Source: a virus. From it: a stretch of DNA of 45,055 nucleotides. Positions 24,062 through 32,709 of this stretch are shown one piece after another. How positions within the stretch are numbered: the first letter of the stretch is position 1; each line of letters opens with the position of its first letter. Position numbers and translations under genes: made by a program. Below the pieces are notes generated by a model. It was not told the origin of the DNA, searched no databases, and saw only the letters and a program-made list of their open reading frames with translations. The stretch spans positions 1 through 45,055 of IMG/VR virus record IMGVR_UViG_3300020410_001053; one strand, given 5' to 3'.

Positions 24062-25939
24062 TTATACCTGCACTTTATAAGTGTTCTTTATAATATCAGG
24101 CATTTCCATAATCTTATCCAGCATTTTGATTCCAAGAACATCAAGCTTAAGCAGTCCAGCATCTTCACATGAGGGACCCTCAAATCCTGCTAGTTGACCC
24201 TTTCCTTCTTTGTCTATGACCATTGGGCATACATCATATATAGGCTGAGGAGATACAACAACGCCAGCCGCATGCTTAGATTGAATGATTTTTGTATCTT
24301 CCAATCTAATGGCCTGTTCAAATATCTTGGCAAACTTACCTTGCAGTGTTCCATTATCATCTACATAGCACCACTCTTTCAGTTTGTCCTTCTTGTTTTC
24401 AAGAGCCCAAGTTATAACAGAGGCAGTTCCTAGCTCGTCTTTCATATCCTGTAGTTCATCTGAGATCTTTGCTTCATCTAAGATATGAGACGTTATAGCA
24501 TTTTGCTCACTAAAACCTATATTGCCTCTAGCTGCCATGACCCTCTTGAGCGCGGCCCGACCTTTCAGAGTTTGGAAAGTAACGATTTGGGCTACATTAT
24601 CCTCTCCATACTTCTGTTTGATATAATCTATAATATCATTCCTAGATTGTTTAGGAACATCAATATCAATATCAGGCATTGATACTCTTCCACCTGCATT
24701 TCGTCCAGCATTGTAAAATCTCTCAAAAATTAAATCATGCCGCATAGGATCAATTTTGGTAATATCCATAAGATAGGAAACCATACATCCGGCGGCACTT
24801 CCTCTTCCGGGCCCTGTGAGATAGCCTCTTCTCTCAGCATACTTCAGAATATCTCTAACAATAAGGAAATAGCTTGATAGATTAGTCTCAGTAAAAATTT
24901 TAATCTCTTTATTGACCCTATCTCCGTACTCACTGAACAGTGAGCCTTTCTCAATATGACTCATCTTTCTAGACCAACCATCTCTACATAATTGTCTGAG
25001 GTAGTCATTCGGAGACATCCCGTCTGGGGAGTCGAATACAGGTGGGTTTGGAGGACCCAAAATTTCATATTGACTGCACATATTTGCTATGTCAACAGTA
25101 TGCTGCAGCTCTTCTTCGGTATGAAAATCTCTCATATCTTCATAGCTAGGAATATGATAGTTGTTTGAGTTGAAAAATGTTCCTAGAGATCGAGACTTAC
25201 CTTGCTTCAATTCTGTTTGTACCTGACCAATACTTTTACGCATTGAGGTACATAGTAAGACCCTTTGGTCATGAGCATCTTCTCGCCTACAGTAATGTGC
25301 ATCTGGAGTGGCTACACAGGGTATTTTTGTGAGCTTAGAAATCTCTCTAAGTTTTTCAGCAACTTCTTTTGCCTTCTCATTTATGAGAGAGTCAATAAGC
25401 TGTATTTCTATATAAAAATTACCCTTACCGAATGCTTCCTGTAGTCTCTCCGCTTCTCTGATCCCGTCACTTTGCCAGTTCGGATTGTCTACAACGGCAT
25501 TTGCTAAACGAGAGCCTAGATGACCACTAAAAGATACTAAAGAACCTTCCCCCTTGGATGCAAGCTCCATGAAATAATCAGTTCCCAGTCTAGGCTTGTG
25601 GTAGAAGTGCTCTACTTTGTTTGATATCGACACCATAGAAAGTAGACTCTTCCAGCCTTGCAAATCTTTTGCTAAGACAACCTGATGTGCAAGTTTGGAA
25701 TTATCAGGTTCTTTTACGGTAGCGTCTCTATTGCTGATATAAAACTCACATCCAAGAATAGGCTTAAAACCCTTAGAGATGGTCTTATGGAAGTCAATGG
25801 CCCCACTAACTGTGCCGTGATCAGTTAATGCACAAGCCTCAACCTCTATTTCCTCTAATCTTTTTGCAATATGTTTTGTTTGTGACAGTCCATCTAAAAG
25901 TGAATATTCGCTATGGACATGCAGCGGTACGTATTTCAT
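24062..25939 (-). CDS. dnaE: DNA polymerase III alpha, N-terminal half (split gene)
   Basis: This 625-residue protein carries the PHP domain and the catalytic palm of a replicative polymerase. PHP signatures are LHVHSEYSLLDG and ALTDHGTVSGAIDF. The palm contains GPGRGSAAGCMVSY, then MPDIDID with metal-binding Asp423 and Asp425, and the third catalytic Asp600 in LLKLDVLGIKMLDKI, only 26 residues from its end. The next stretch of a normal DnaE starts the other gene. ATG at 25939 was chosen over a TTG 15 bases upstream because it makes an ATGA overlap with the preceding nuclease gene. No intein sequence is visible at the split. Host range of such split enzymes cannot be inferred. Confidence 0.9.
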   Translation of the reverse strand: MKYVPLHVHSEYSLLDGLSQTKHIAKRLEEIEVEACALTDHGTVSGAIDFHKTISKGFKPILGCEFYISNRDATVKEPDNSKLAHQVVLAKDLQGWKSLLSMVSISNKVEHFYHKPRLGTDYFMELASKGEGSLVSFSGHLGSRLANAVVDNPNWQSDGIREAERLQEAFGKGNFYIEIQLIDSLINEKAKEVAEKLREISKLTKIPCVATPDAHYCRREDAHDQRVLLCTSMRKSIGQVQTELKQGKSRSLGTFFNSNNYHIPSYEDMRDFHTEEELQHTVDIANMCSQYEILGPPNPPVFDSPDGMSPNDYLRQLCRDGWSRKMSHIEKGSLFSEYGDRVNKEIKIFTETNLSSYFLIVRDILKYAERRGYLTGPGRGSAAGCMVSYLMDITKIDPMRHDLIFERFYNAGRNAGGRVSMPDIDIDVPKQSRNDIIDYIKQKYGEDNVAQIVTFQTLKGRAALKRVMAARGNIGFSEQNAITSHILDEAKISDELQDMKDELGTASVITWALENKKDKLKEWCYVDDNGTLQGKFAKIFEQAIRLEDTKIIQSKHAAGVVVSPQPIYDVCPMVIDKEGKGQLAGFEGPSCEDAGLLKLDVLGIKMLDKIMEMPDIIKNTYKVQV

Positions 25940-26481
25940 TCTATCAATTCCCAAATGCTATCATGTAGTTCTCTTATAGGTAAATTATACATGTTAACGT
26001 GAGTCTTGAAGCTATTTGTTTTGTCTATTCTCCCACTTTCCCAGAGAGAAGCCCTTTCCCAATACTCAAAAGATCCCATAAAGCCGCACAACCATATATT
26101 TTTTAGGCCATAATATTTCTTAGGATGACTTTTAGTGCATCTGTCAAACTCTAAGCTTATAAACCCATATAGGTCTGGTTTCTGATGCTTGCTTGTTTCC
26201 GCTATTGATACATCATAATGCGATCTTGGAGAGACTGTCCTTCTTTTTGTCTTTACCTCAAGTCTATGACCACATTCTAGAAGAAGATCATGGTTATATT
26301 TATCAAGACCTCTGTTGTTACTTACAATCTTTGCTCCCACATATGGTGCTAAAGCCTCCTCTCCTAAGTACCCAGCTATATTACCTCCGCCCTTCAGGAT
26401 AGAATTATTTATTGATCCTAGAGACATAGCCTTCTCTCTAGCACTTGCTATCATAGCGTCATTAAAAGGTAGCTTTATCAT
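25936..26481 (-). CDS. PD-(D/E)XK-type nuclease
   Basis: A 181-residue protein with a small nuclease core. NHDLLLECGHRLEVKTKRR near residues 63-82 gives D-x(n)-E-V-K, the metal-binding motif of PD-(D/E)XK nucleases, preceded by a helix with Glu (GYLGEEALAPYVGA). The C-terminal third is aromatic-rich and of unknown role. Similar single-domain nucleases occur in phage replication clusters and may process recombination or packaging intermediates. Its stop overlaps the ATG of the polymerase N-half (ATGA), and its own ATG overlaps the stop of the RecB/Cas4-like nuclease upstream, so it is firmly in the replication operon. Confidence 0.7.
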   Translation of the reverse strand: MIKLPFNDAMIASAREKAMSLGSINNSILKGGGNIAGYLGEEALAPYVGAKIVSNNRGLDKYNHDLLLECGHRLEVKTKRRTVSPRSHYDVSIAETSKHQKPDLYGFISLEFDRCTKSHPKKYYGLKNIWLCGFMGSFEYWERASLWESGRIDKTNSFKTHVNMYNLPIRELHDSIWELIE

Positions 26482-27515
26482 ACTTCTCCCGGAGCTTTAT
26501 ATTTCCCTATAGCGTGGTCGGGAGACATACAGTTGCCCGTTACCCACTCTATACCATTTTCTTTAATCATAGTCATGGTCTGTTCGCATTTAGTTAGTGG
26601 GGCGCCAAATATGTTGTACATCGTATCTACATGAGTGTCATCATAAGTGGTCTTTCCAGCAGAACACAACTTGCTACATTTCCAACTTTTTATCTGCTGA
26701 GGGCGTTCAGTTTCCTTTATTACTTCAAATTTTGCCTTTATCATCTCCATAGTTTCTTCAATATCACTATCTTGGAAGTGTAACGTAAAAGGGCCTCCGT
26801 CATTCATGAAGTGTATTGTTATTAAGAAAGACTTTACATGAGGATATAGCTTCTTGACAGCAAGATGATACATTCTAAGCTGAGGATCGTTCTGCAGTTT
26901 CGCTGGCGTCTTTTCTTTCCCAGTGGCCCAGTCTAGCCTACGACCAGTCTTCCAATCAATGACTTCATAAGTATCGTCACCAACATCAGTAATGAGATCT
27001 ATCGTGCCTTTAAGGGATAGATTCCCATCAAGGGTAGTTCCGTCATCTAAAGTGTAACTGTACTTCGCCCACTCTTCTTCTATTTCAAAATCAAAATGCG
27101 GTTCTGCGTCTACGACAAGTCTGTTCTTAGGATCAAAGAAGCCATTGTCATCATTAAATATTTTCCAGACCCACTTTCGACAGTGCTTGAGGTCAAGAGG
27201 CTTCCAGTCGTGATGCGTAGTTCTAGAAGTGTAATACTCATAGACCTTGTCTATAATCTCATCTAGATACTCTGGATCATAGTTGGATGTTTCAATCTTT
27301 CCTATTTCACTGTCTTCGAATATCTCGTACCCCTCCTGAAGCGCCTTTTTACACAACGCAGCAAGCTCAAGCACTTTATGAACGATTGTTCCTTTGTCTG
27401 CCTTCTTCCCTGACTTTCCCCTCCACCCTAAAGTGTATTCGTGATAATATTGCATAGGGCACATCCTATGCGAATTGAAAGAGCTACTTCTAAAGTAAAC
27501 AATTGGAATACTCAT
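26478..27515 (-). CDS. Cas4/RecB-like PD-(D/E)XK exonuclease with Fe-S cysteines
   Basis: A 345-residue exonuclease of the RecB/Cas4 type. The N-terminal motif is SSSFNSHRMCPMQYYHEY with Cys19. The catalytic core is GTIDLITDVG, then YEVIDWKTGRR (Asp, then E-x-D-W-K), then QLRMYHLAVK (the RecB-type QxxxY). C-terminal cysteines (WKCSKLC, then KC and GNC) can complete an iron-sulfur cluster with Cys19, as in Cas4 and AddB. No CRISPR array or cas1 is present, so a role in phage DNA end resection or recombination is likelier than spacer acquisition. It overlaps the dNMP kinase stop by one base. Confidence 0.8.
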   Translation of the reverse strand: MSIPIVYFRSSSFNSHRMCPMQYYHEYTLGWRGKSGKKADKGTIVHKVLELAALCKKALQEGYEIFEDSEIGKIETSNYDPEYLDEIIDKVYEYYTSRTTHHDWKPLDLKHCRKWVWKIFNDDNGFFDPKNRLVVDAEPHFDFEIEEEWAKYSYTLDDGTTLDGNLSLKGTIDLITDVGDDTYEVIDWKTGRRLDWATGKEKTPAKLQNDPQLRMYHLAVKKLYPHVKSFLITIHFMNDGGPFTLHFQDSDIEETMEMIKAKFEVIKETERPQQIKSWKCSKLCSAGKTTYDDTHVDTMYNIFGAPLTKCEQTMTMIKENGIEWVTGNCMSPDHAIGKYKAPGEV

Positions 27516-28279
27516 TAATTCTCCGTTGCTGGTATAACATTAGGTATATGCTTAATAGAATCATGAATTAGTTTTAATTGCTCTTCTATAGTAGACTTTC
27601 TGTTATCCACCACAGTGTCACAAAGATCTATGCATTCTTCTATTTCTTTTTCACTTGAGTGCGCATCACCTTTCTTATAAGGGTCTCTAGTCAGCCCGAC
27701 AATATATCCTCCGGCTTCCTGCAGCTTTATAATCTCATTCTTAAATCTTACGTCACAAATTAAAGCGATCTCAGGCGAGTCTTTTTGTATCTTTCTTAAT
27801 AAGCTTTTAATCCATACGTCTGGGTCTAGTCTTCTAAATATATCAGTTCCAACATACTGAAGAACTTCTCTGGCTGTCATTTTGCCTTCTAGTTTATTAT
27901 TCTTACAAGGAGCAGTAATCCATTCTATCTCGGTCAGTGAATTTTTATCCTTGTCGCTACCATACGCTTGTTCATATGATAGTCCTAGAACCTTAATGCA
28001 TAAATCTTTCAGTGTGTCTGCAAGCCCATAAACTTTCACATATTTATCTAGACCATCAGAGAAAAGCTTGCTTATGTTTAGATTGTCATTGGAAAATTCA
28101 AACCAATCTTTATTAGGTTTTCTCTCTCCAAATATGTCACTCACTTCTATTTTGCCAGACTTAGAAAATCTAACACTTTTAGATATTCCAAGCTCAGCCA
28201 ATTTAAGAGCGACCACATAGTCACAAGCAGTATTCTTACCGCTCTGCTTTTTTCCAGCAAAGCCAATTATTTGAGTCAT
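27515..28279 (-). CDS. Deoxynucleoside monophosphate kinase
   Basis: A 254-residue P-loop kinase, likely raising dNMPs to dNDPs for phage DNA synthesis (T4 gp1 type). The Walker A loop is GFAGKKQSGKNTACDY at the N-terminus. ICDVRFKNEIIKLQEAGG near residue 180 is the strand with conserved Asp-Val-Arg-Phe seen in this kinase family, and TRDPYKKGDAHSSEKE is the following lid-like segment. Length and motif order fit phage dNMP kinases. A nearly identical layout could be a dephospho-CoA-kinase relative, but the replication context favours nucleotides. Confidence 0.75.
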   Translation of the reverse strand: MTQIIGFAGKKQSGKNTACDYVVALKLAELGISKSVRFSKSGKIEVSDIFGERKPNKDWFEFSNDNLNISKLFSDGLDKYVKVYGLADTLKDLCIKVLGLSYEQAYGSDKDKNSLTEIEWITAPCKNNKLEGKMTAREVLQYVGTDIFRRLDPDVWIKSLLRKIQKDSPEIALICDVRFKNEIIKLQEAGGYIVGLTRDPYKKGDAHSSEKEIEECIDLCDTVVDNRKSTIEEQLKLIHDSIKHIPNVIPATEN

Positions 28280-28280
28280 A

Positions 28281-28502
28281 TTAATCTCTACTATAGTACT
28301 GTTCCAAAACTTCTAGTCTGTCTTCTGCATCAGCTAAGTTGCTAAGCGCCTCATCAAGGTTGTTATACAGATCTTCCGTGGAATGATCTCCTATGCCAGC
28401 TGGATGGTCTAGCAAGATTGACAATGAAGCTAGCGCTTTATCTCTATCTGAAGAAGCCTTATTATACAGATAGTCTATTGCATTCTCTTTGTAGGTGCTC
28501 AT
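28281..28502 (-). CDS. Small helical acidic protein (73 aa)
   Basis: A 73-residue protein of unknown function, rich in Asp, Glu, Leu and Ala and predicted to be almost wholly helical, with a heptad-like end (LADAEDRLEVLEQYY) that could form a coiled coil. It lacks cysteines, a membrane span or a known motif. It fits exactly between the primase (stop at 28503) and the dNMP kinase (start at 28279), with one-base gaps, and has a normal start. Its placement suggests a replication helper, perhaps a small protein-protein adaptor. That is inference. Confidence 0.6.
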   Translation of the reverse strand: MSTYKENAIDYLYNKASSDRDKALASLSILLDHPAGIGDHSTEDLYNNLDEALSNLADAEDRLEVLEQYYSRD

Positions 28503-29642
28503 TTAAATTTCCTTATATACATTCATAGCGTTTTCAATAAAAGGTTTAATGTCGGATGTAACTGTATCAACATTCAATTCTGCAATGTCTGCTGCATCGA
28601 AACTTGGGAAGTAAAGCCTATACAATCTTCCACACTGTTCCTCTATCTTCTTAGCTGCTTTTTGTCCAGCATCATCATTATCCATTAAGCAGACCAATGA
28701 TAAAGCTCCAGACTCATCTAGCAAGTTTTTCTGATCGTTGTTGAACGCTGTTCCAAATATAGCAACGACATTGTGTATTCCAGCCTCTGCTAGTCTCCAT
28801 ACATTTCCGGGAGACTCGACAAGGATAGCAACTCCAGTCTTCGATATCTCATCCTTGGCTATCCAGTAGTTATATAGCCATTTCTCTTTTTGAAAGCCCT
28901 TGCTGTGCATCCATTTTGGAAAATGTCTACATTTTTCTTTAGGGTCGTGATAGTTATTGCATTTAGGACATTTATCAAATATACTTCTGCCTGTGCAGCC
29001 GACAATAAACTCATGATTATTATCATAAATAGGAACTACTGCTCTTTGGTACATCGGCTTTCTTGGATTAGTACAATAACCAACATCATATTCCTCCAGA
29101 ACCTTGGCAGAAAATCCCCTGTCTAGATAGTACTTACAAGGAACTTCCACTCGGTCTCGATACATTTGCTGAGTTATGCCGCTTTTCTTAGCAGCTTCAG
29201 AACTAAGCGTGTTCACTAAGTTGTTGAAGTGGAGCTTCTCTATATTATGATTATCAGCTTCAAGCGAGTCAAAGTCCTTTTTAAGAAACTTGAGTAAGAA
29301 ATCAACAGACTCCTTAAAAGTAGCCTCCTTATCTCCTTCCTTTTCCCACCCATAGTTGACTCTGGATAGGATTCCTCTGACTAGATCTATCATCCCATTG
29401 CCAAACACTTCTTCGCATTGATGTGTTCTGCATTTATAGTGCACCTTAAACTCTCCGTTCGGATAAAAGTTTAAAGCAGTTGGGTTATCTCCTCCATGTA
29501 TAGGACATGCTGATTTCATAAGGATATCATTTCTGTAAGCAATACTGAGCCCAAAGTATTGATATATTTGGTCTATATATTGTCCTGCTATCTTTGCAAG
29601 AGTTCTTACTTTAGCGTAGTCATACTTCTTAGAATGCGACAT
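28503..29642 (-). CDS. DnaG-type DNA primase
   Basis: A primase of about 379 residues that makes RNA primers for lagging-strand synthesis. The N-terminal zinc-binding domain reads SACPIHGGDNPTALNFYPNG and then YKCRTHQCEEVFG (a CHC2-type zinc ribbon). The TOPRIM catalytic centre has the conserved Glu in AILVESPGN and the D-x-D pair in CLMDNDDAGQKAA. The C-terminus is short, lacking a long helicase-binding domain. The frame is open from ATG at 29669, but the third Met (29642) leaves the smaller overlap with the helicase and gives a normal opening (MSHSKKYDYAKV). The longer start cannot be excluded. Confidence 0.85.
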   Translation of the reverse strand: MSHSKKYDYAKVRTLAKIAGQYIDQIYQYFGLSIAYRNDILMKSACPIHGGDNPTALNFYPNGEFKVHYKCRTHQCEEVFGNGMIDLVRGILSRVNYGWEKEGDKEATFKESVDFLLKFLKKDFDSLEADNHNIEKLHFNNLVNTLSSEAAKKSGITQQMYRDRVEVPCKYYLDRGFSAKVLEEYDVGYCTNPRKPMYQRAVVPIYDNNHEFIVGCTGRSIFDKCPKCNNYHDPKEKCRHFPKWMHSKGFQKEKWLYNYWIAKDEISKTGVAILVESPGNVWRLAEAGIHNVVAIFGTAFNNDQKNLLDESGALSLVCLMDNDDAGQKAAKKIEEQCGRLYRLYFPSFDAADIAELNVDTVTSDIKPFIENAMNVYKEI

Positions 29643-31080
29643 CTTCTGAGTCATCAAAAAGTTCTCCATCTTCTGTGGCGCTTACACCACTGTCAAGTTC
29701 AAACGCAGTCTGCCCTTCGGTGACTTTACCGATTTTGCCAGTAAGTTCTACGTTAATATAGTCCCCATAATCAAGTCCCTCTCCGTGCCTTGCAATCAGA
29801 GGGACAAGCTTCCTGTTGCCATTCTCAGGACCATCCTTAGCTATCTCTTCATCAGACTTATGCTTATATATACTGAAGTTAGAACATAGCCAAATTATCC
29901 TATCAGAACCAGACGCAGTATCGGTGCTTTCCTTTGTTATCCCATCTCTATTCAACTGGATAAAAGTTAAAATTGGGACTTCATACTTAAGAGATAGATT
30001 ATGTAGGGCTGTGATCATGAAGCCAAGAATTTGGAATTCTTTCATGTCTCCTTTGATCTCACTTGAGTCCATAAGTTTAAGGTAATCATATATAATCACA
30101 CAATCATTTGCCTTGCCCTTATCATTTAGTCCTACAACCCTACTAATCCATCTTCTCATGACGGCAACCTGTTCTTCAAAAGAGGCGCCACCAATAGTCT
30201 TAAAATAATATGGTATATCTTTTATCTCTCTTGCCGCATCCATAACCTTTTTCTTTTTGGCTGGATCATCAGCAAACTTACCCGTTTCAATGTCGTTAAT
30301 TGGAACGCCAGAGAGCATCGCCATCATTCTATGTTGATGGTCTTCCTTCCTCATCTCAGTATCTAAGTTGAGTACTGGAGTTCCTTCTTTTGCAATATGT
30401 ATTCCCATATTGTCTGCAAGAAGAGTTTTTCCAGTCTTAGGTCGAGCCCCAATAACATTTACTGTGCCTTTTCTGAGACCACCCCCAATAGAGAAGTCAT
30501 ACCTTGGAAAGCCCGTTGCTATACCTATCTGATCAACTGAGTCTTCTGCAAGCTCTTCTAGATGGGCTTCGACATCATCAAACATCTGTGTAGGGGATTC
30601 GTCCTCACCAGCTATCACAGACGTAACATCCATTACAGCATCTTCAGCTATCCCTAGTATCTTGGCAATAGGTTCATCACCTTTAATCTCAAGATACCTT
30701 TCTTTAGTTAGATCAAGTTGGTCGTACATCATCCTAGCTATTTCTAGCTTCCTGACCTTTGCTCCAAACTTTCTTAAGTTTTCCAACAGTACCGGAAACT
30801 TTATCACAGAAGACATATGTTGAACTTCTTGTGTATTAAAGAAGTCTGAGAACCCAAGTTCTTTTGCAGCGGACATCATTGTAGGGGCATCTAGAGAGCG
30901 AGAGTCATCTGTTTCAAGCACATGCTTCATGCATGAAAATAAGACCACATTAGACTCGTCTGTAAACGACGACTCTGTTACAATGTCTGCAACATCATAA
31001 TAAGCCTCAGCTCCATATCTAAATATGCCTGCTAAGATTGCTCTTTCTGCTGGTAAATCATTTAGCATATTATTTCCCAT
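29629..31080 (-). CDS. dnaB: DnaB-like replicative helicase
   Basis: A 483-residue hexameric-type replicative helicase that unwinds the fork ahead of the split polymerase. The N-terminal helical domain (LPAERAILAGIF, residues 9-20) matches the DnaB N-terminal domain. Walker A is GARPKTGKT at residues 211-219. Further RecA-core elements include LNLDTEMRKEDH and CVIIYDYLKLMDSS (Walker B). The arginine-finger and DNA-loop region is around SASGSDRI-type residues near 395. It is about the size of bacterial DnaB. An acidic C-terminal tail carries many Glu and Asp residues. Its ATG overlaps the stop of the zinc-ribbon gene by 11 bases, and its stop lies inside the primase start region. Confidence 0.88.
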   Translation of the reverse strand: MGNNMLNDLPAERAILAGIFRYGAEAYYDVADIVTESSFTDESNVVLFSCMKHVLETDDSRSLDAPTMMSAAKELGFSDFFNTQEVQHMSSVIKFPVLLENLRKFGAKVRKLEIARMMYDQLDLTKERYLEIKGDEPIAKILGIAEDAVMDVTSVIAGEDESPTQMFDDVEAHLEELAEDSVDQIGIATGFPRYDFSIGGGLRKGTVNVIGARPKTGKTLLADNMGIHIAKEGTPVLNLDTEMRKEDHQHRMMAMLSGVPINDIETGKFADDPAKKKKVMDAAREIKDIPYYFKTIGGASFEEQVAVMRRWISRVVGLNDKGKANDCVIIYDYLKLMDSSEIKGDMKEFQILGFMITALHNLSLKYEVPILTFIQLNRDGITKESTDTASGSDRIIWLCSNFSIYKHKSDEEIAKDGPENGNRKLVPLIARHGEGLDYGDYINVELTGKIGKVTEGQTAFELDSGVSATEDGELFDDSEDVAF

Positions 31081-31465
31081 TGACTATACATTTGTTACAC
31101 TTCCATCTCTCTGGATTATGCACCTGAGAGGGGAACATCCTATAATCTTTTCCACACCCAGAACATCTGAATGTCCGCTTTTCTACTACTCTTCTATTTC
31201 CTCTATTCGGGTTGACGACTGCGCCCTGATCAGATTTTTTAGCCTCTTCAAGCTCTCTTATCTCGTCGCTACTTAAACTAATTTTTGAAATTATGTCATC
31301 AAACTTATTCTCGCTAGACGGTTTTTTCTCTATAGAATTCTTATTTCTCTTTCTCTTACCCTTGCCTCTTCGTCGTTTTTTCTTATTCGTGGTATTAGAG
31401 AGGGCTTCTTTGATTTCCTCTTGAGTAAACTGCTTCAGTAGCTCTTCTAGTTCTTTCTTATCCAT
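31070..31465 (-). CDS. Basic zinc-ribbon protein next to helicase
   Basis: A 131-residue protein with an N-terminal acidic helix, a very basic central stretch (KKKRRRGKGKRKRNKNS) and a C-terminal zinc ribbon formed by FRCSGCGKDY and WKCNKC. The basic stretch suggests nucleic acid binding, and the ribbon would give specificity or a protein contact. It starts directly after a small helical protein and overlaps the DnaB-like helicase by 11 bases. A helicase loader or replisome accessory is plausible from context, but no sequence motif of known loaders is visible. Confidence 0.6.
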   Translation of the reverse strand: MDKKELEELLKQFTQEEIKEALSNTTNKKKRRRGKGKRKRNKNSIEKKPSSENKFDDIISKISLSSDEIRELEEAKKSDQGAVVNPNRGNRRVVEKRTFRCSGCGKDYRMFPSQVHNPERWKCNKCIVNGK

Positions 31466-31946
31466 GTCTATTTATCTTCGCTCTTTGTAGGTTTATATAT
31501 AAGTCGCTCAGATTTTTTACCGAGCTAGCCAAGTATGTCAGTCTGTCGGCCCTTTGTTGCGCATACACCTTGATACTATCTAGTTTTTTAGCATAGCCGT
31601 CCTCTTTAACAGCTTGGTAATATTGGCTGTCCCAAGAACCCTTATACTGAGACTCTCTTCCAGACATCATTTTTTTAAGATTAGATGAAGCCCAATTAAC
31701 ACGAGCTATTTCTCTGTTGTATGATCTTTGTAGGTAAAATGAAAAACCGCCAAGCAGCAACGCTGCCTCCGCACACTCTTCCACTGTTAACTTCTCCATT
31801 TGTTGTCTAGGCATAGACATGTAATTCTTAACAGATTGATCATGGAAGTCTTCGGAGTAGCCGCCTATTCCTAACTTGCCTTCATACTCATCTAGTACTG
31901 AGTCGATTTGTTCTAATCGTTCCTTTGCTGTATTCTGGATTTCCAT
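31458..31946 (-). CDS. Helical protein of the recombination/replication cluster
   Basis: A 162-residue, mainly helical protein without recognised motifs. The middle (YNREIARVNWASSNLKKMM) and the end (YLASSVKNLSDLYINLQRAK) form long amphipathic helices with basic faces. This outline and its place between the nucleases and the helicase resemble UvsY-type mediator proteins that help a RecA/UvsX-like recombinase load on ssDNA, but that is only an analogy. It has a 34-base overlap with the Vsr-like nuclease upstream and an 8-base overlap with the zinc-ribbon gene downstream. Confidence 0.5.
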   Translation of the reverse strand: MEIQNTAKERLEQIDSVLDEYEGKLGIGGYSEDFHDQSVKNYMSMPRQQMEKLTVEECAEAALLLGGFSFYLQRSYNREIARVNWASSNLKKMMSGRESQYKGSWDSQYYQAVKEDGYAKKLDSIKVYAQQRADRLTYLASSVKNLSDLYINLQRAKINRHG

Positions 31947-32329
31947 TTCTCTTTGCTCTCATTATAAGGAAGCTCAATATATGTAATATTATTATACTCG
32001 CACCACTCTTTCTTTCGCCGGTCTTTTTTCTTCTGATTCGCAAAATCTTGTGCTGAAGTATGAAATAAAGAGTTGAACCTATAGTGTTGCTGTCCGTGAA
32101 CCTCAATAACCAATTTAATAGTATTTATATAAAAATCAAAGTATGCCTTTTCATATCTAGTTAGAGGCACAAGGACTTCTTCTAGAACCTGAACGGTGGG
32201 GAAAAGCTCTGTAAGCAGCTCCCTTGCTGTCAGATGGAGCTTAGAGCGTGGGCGCATATCATTTGCAGCTATCACATATCCGTTTAGCTTCCAAGTATGC
32301 GCTTCGTTATTTAGGTCTCTTATCTTCAT
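31913..32329 (-). CDS. Small Vsr/DUF559-like endonuclease
   Basis: A 138-residue single-domain nuclease. The core reads YEKAYFDFYINTIKLVIEVH followed by GQQHYR, then a Lys/Arg-rich helix (QKKKDRRKKEWCEY) and the strand ITYIELPY. This is the order of Vsr/DUF559-like restriction-fold enzymes: Asp in strand two, Glu in strand three (IEVHG), then a following His. It lacks the N-terminal DNA-reading modules of the homing enzyme at 13791, so it may process replication or mismatch intermediates rather than home. Its ATG overlaps the stop of the preceding gene (TAATG), and its C-terminus overlaps the next gene by 34 bases. Confidence 0.7.
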   Translation of the reverse strand: MKIRDLNNEAHTWKLNGYVIAANDMRPRSKLHLTARELLTELFPTVQVLEEVLVPLTRYEKAYFDFYINTIKLVIEVHGQQHYRFNSLFHTSAQDFANQKKKDRRKKEWCEYNNITYIELPYNESKEKWKSRIQQRND

Positions 32330-32709
32330 TAACTTGCTACTTGAGGCATATACGAAGCTTCTGATTCGTACATAATGGAAACATGTGGCGTTACGAGAGT
32401 CACTCTCTTTTGACAGAACCTTTCAAGCAAGCCTTCTGCCAACCCTTCCATGAACCCCTCTATGATCTCCATATTAGTTCCTGCTCTGGGATAATTAATG
32501 GCAGCTATTTCCCATCCATCTTCAAGATATTTCGGACCGCAAACAAATGCAGTTTTAGTAACTCTAAGCGGCACAATTGCATCTACAGAGTTTTGATAGT
32601 CACCAATATACTTAGTGAGATTCCTTTCATAGAAATGAGCCTTAGTATCTTCATATATAGATCCTATATATATCCTGCACTCATAAGTATCAATAGTCTT
32701 AGCTTTCAT
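32329..32709 (-). CDS. Uncharacterised protein after the recombinase
   Basis: A 126-residue protein of unknown function, of mixed alpha/beta type. Its ATG at 32709 was chosen because a ribosome site (aggaa) lies 8 bases upstream, and the TTG two codons earlier is less likely. It has a Cys near residue 12, another in FVCGPKYLEDGWEIAAINYP, and a helix with Glu-Gly repeats (EIIEGFMEGLAEGLLERF). No membrane span or signal peptide is visible. It overlaps the recombinase by 11 bases and the nuclease by one base (TAATG), so it belongs to the recombination module. Confidence 0.55.
   Translation of the reverse strand: MKAKTIDTYECRIYIGSIYEDTKAHFYERNLTKYIGDYQNSVDAIVPLRVTKTAFVCGPKYLEDGWEIAAINYPRAGTNMEIIEGFMEGLAEGLLERFCQKRVTLVTPHVSIMYESEASYMPQVAS

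Noticed and set aside
26478-27515. Cas4 as part of a CRISPR adaptation module
   Set aside because: No repeats with regular spacers, no cas1 or cas2. The replication context and RecB-type motif suggest a phage exonuclease.
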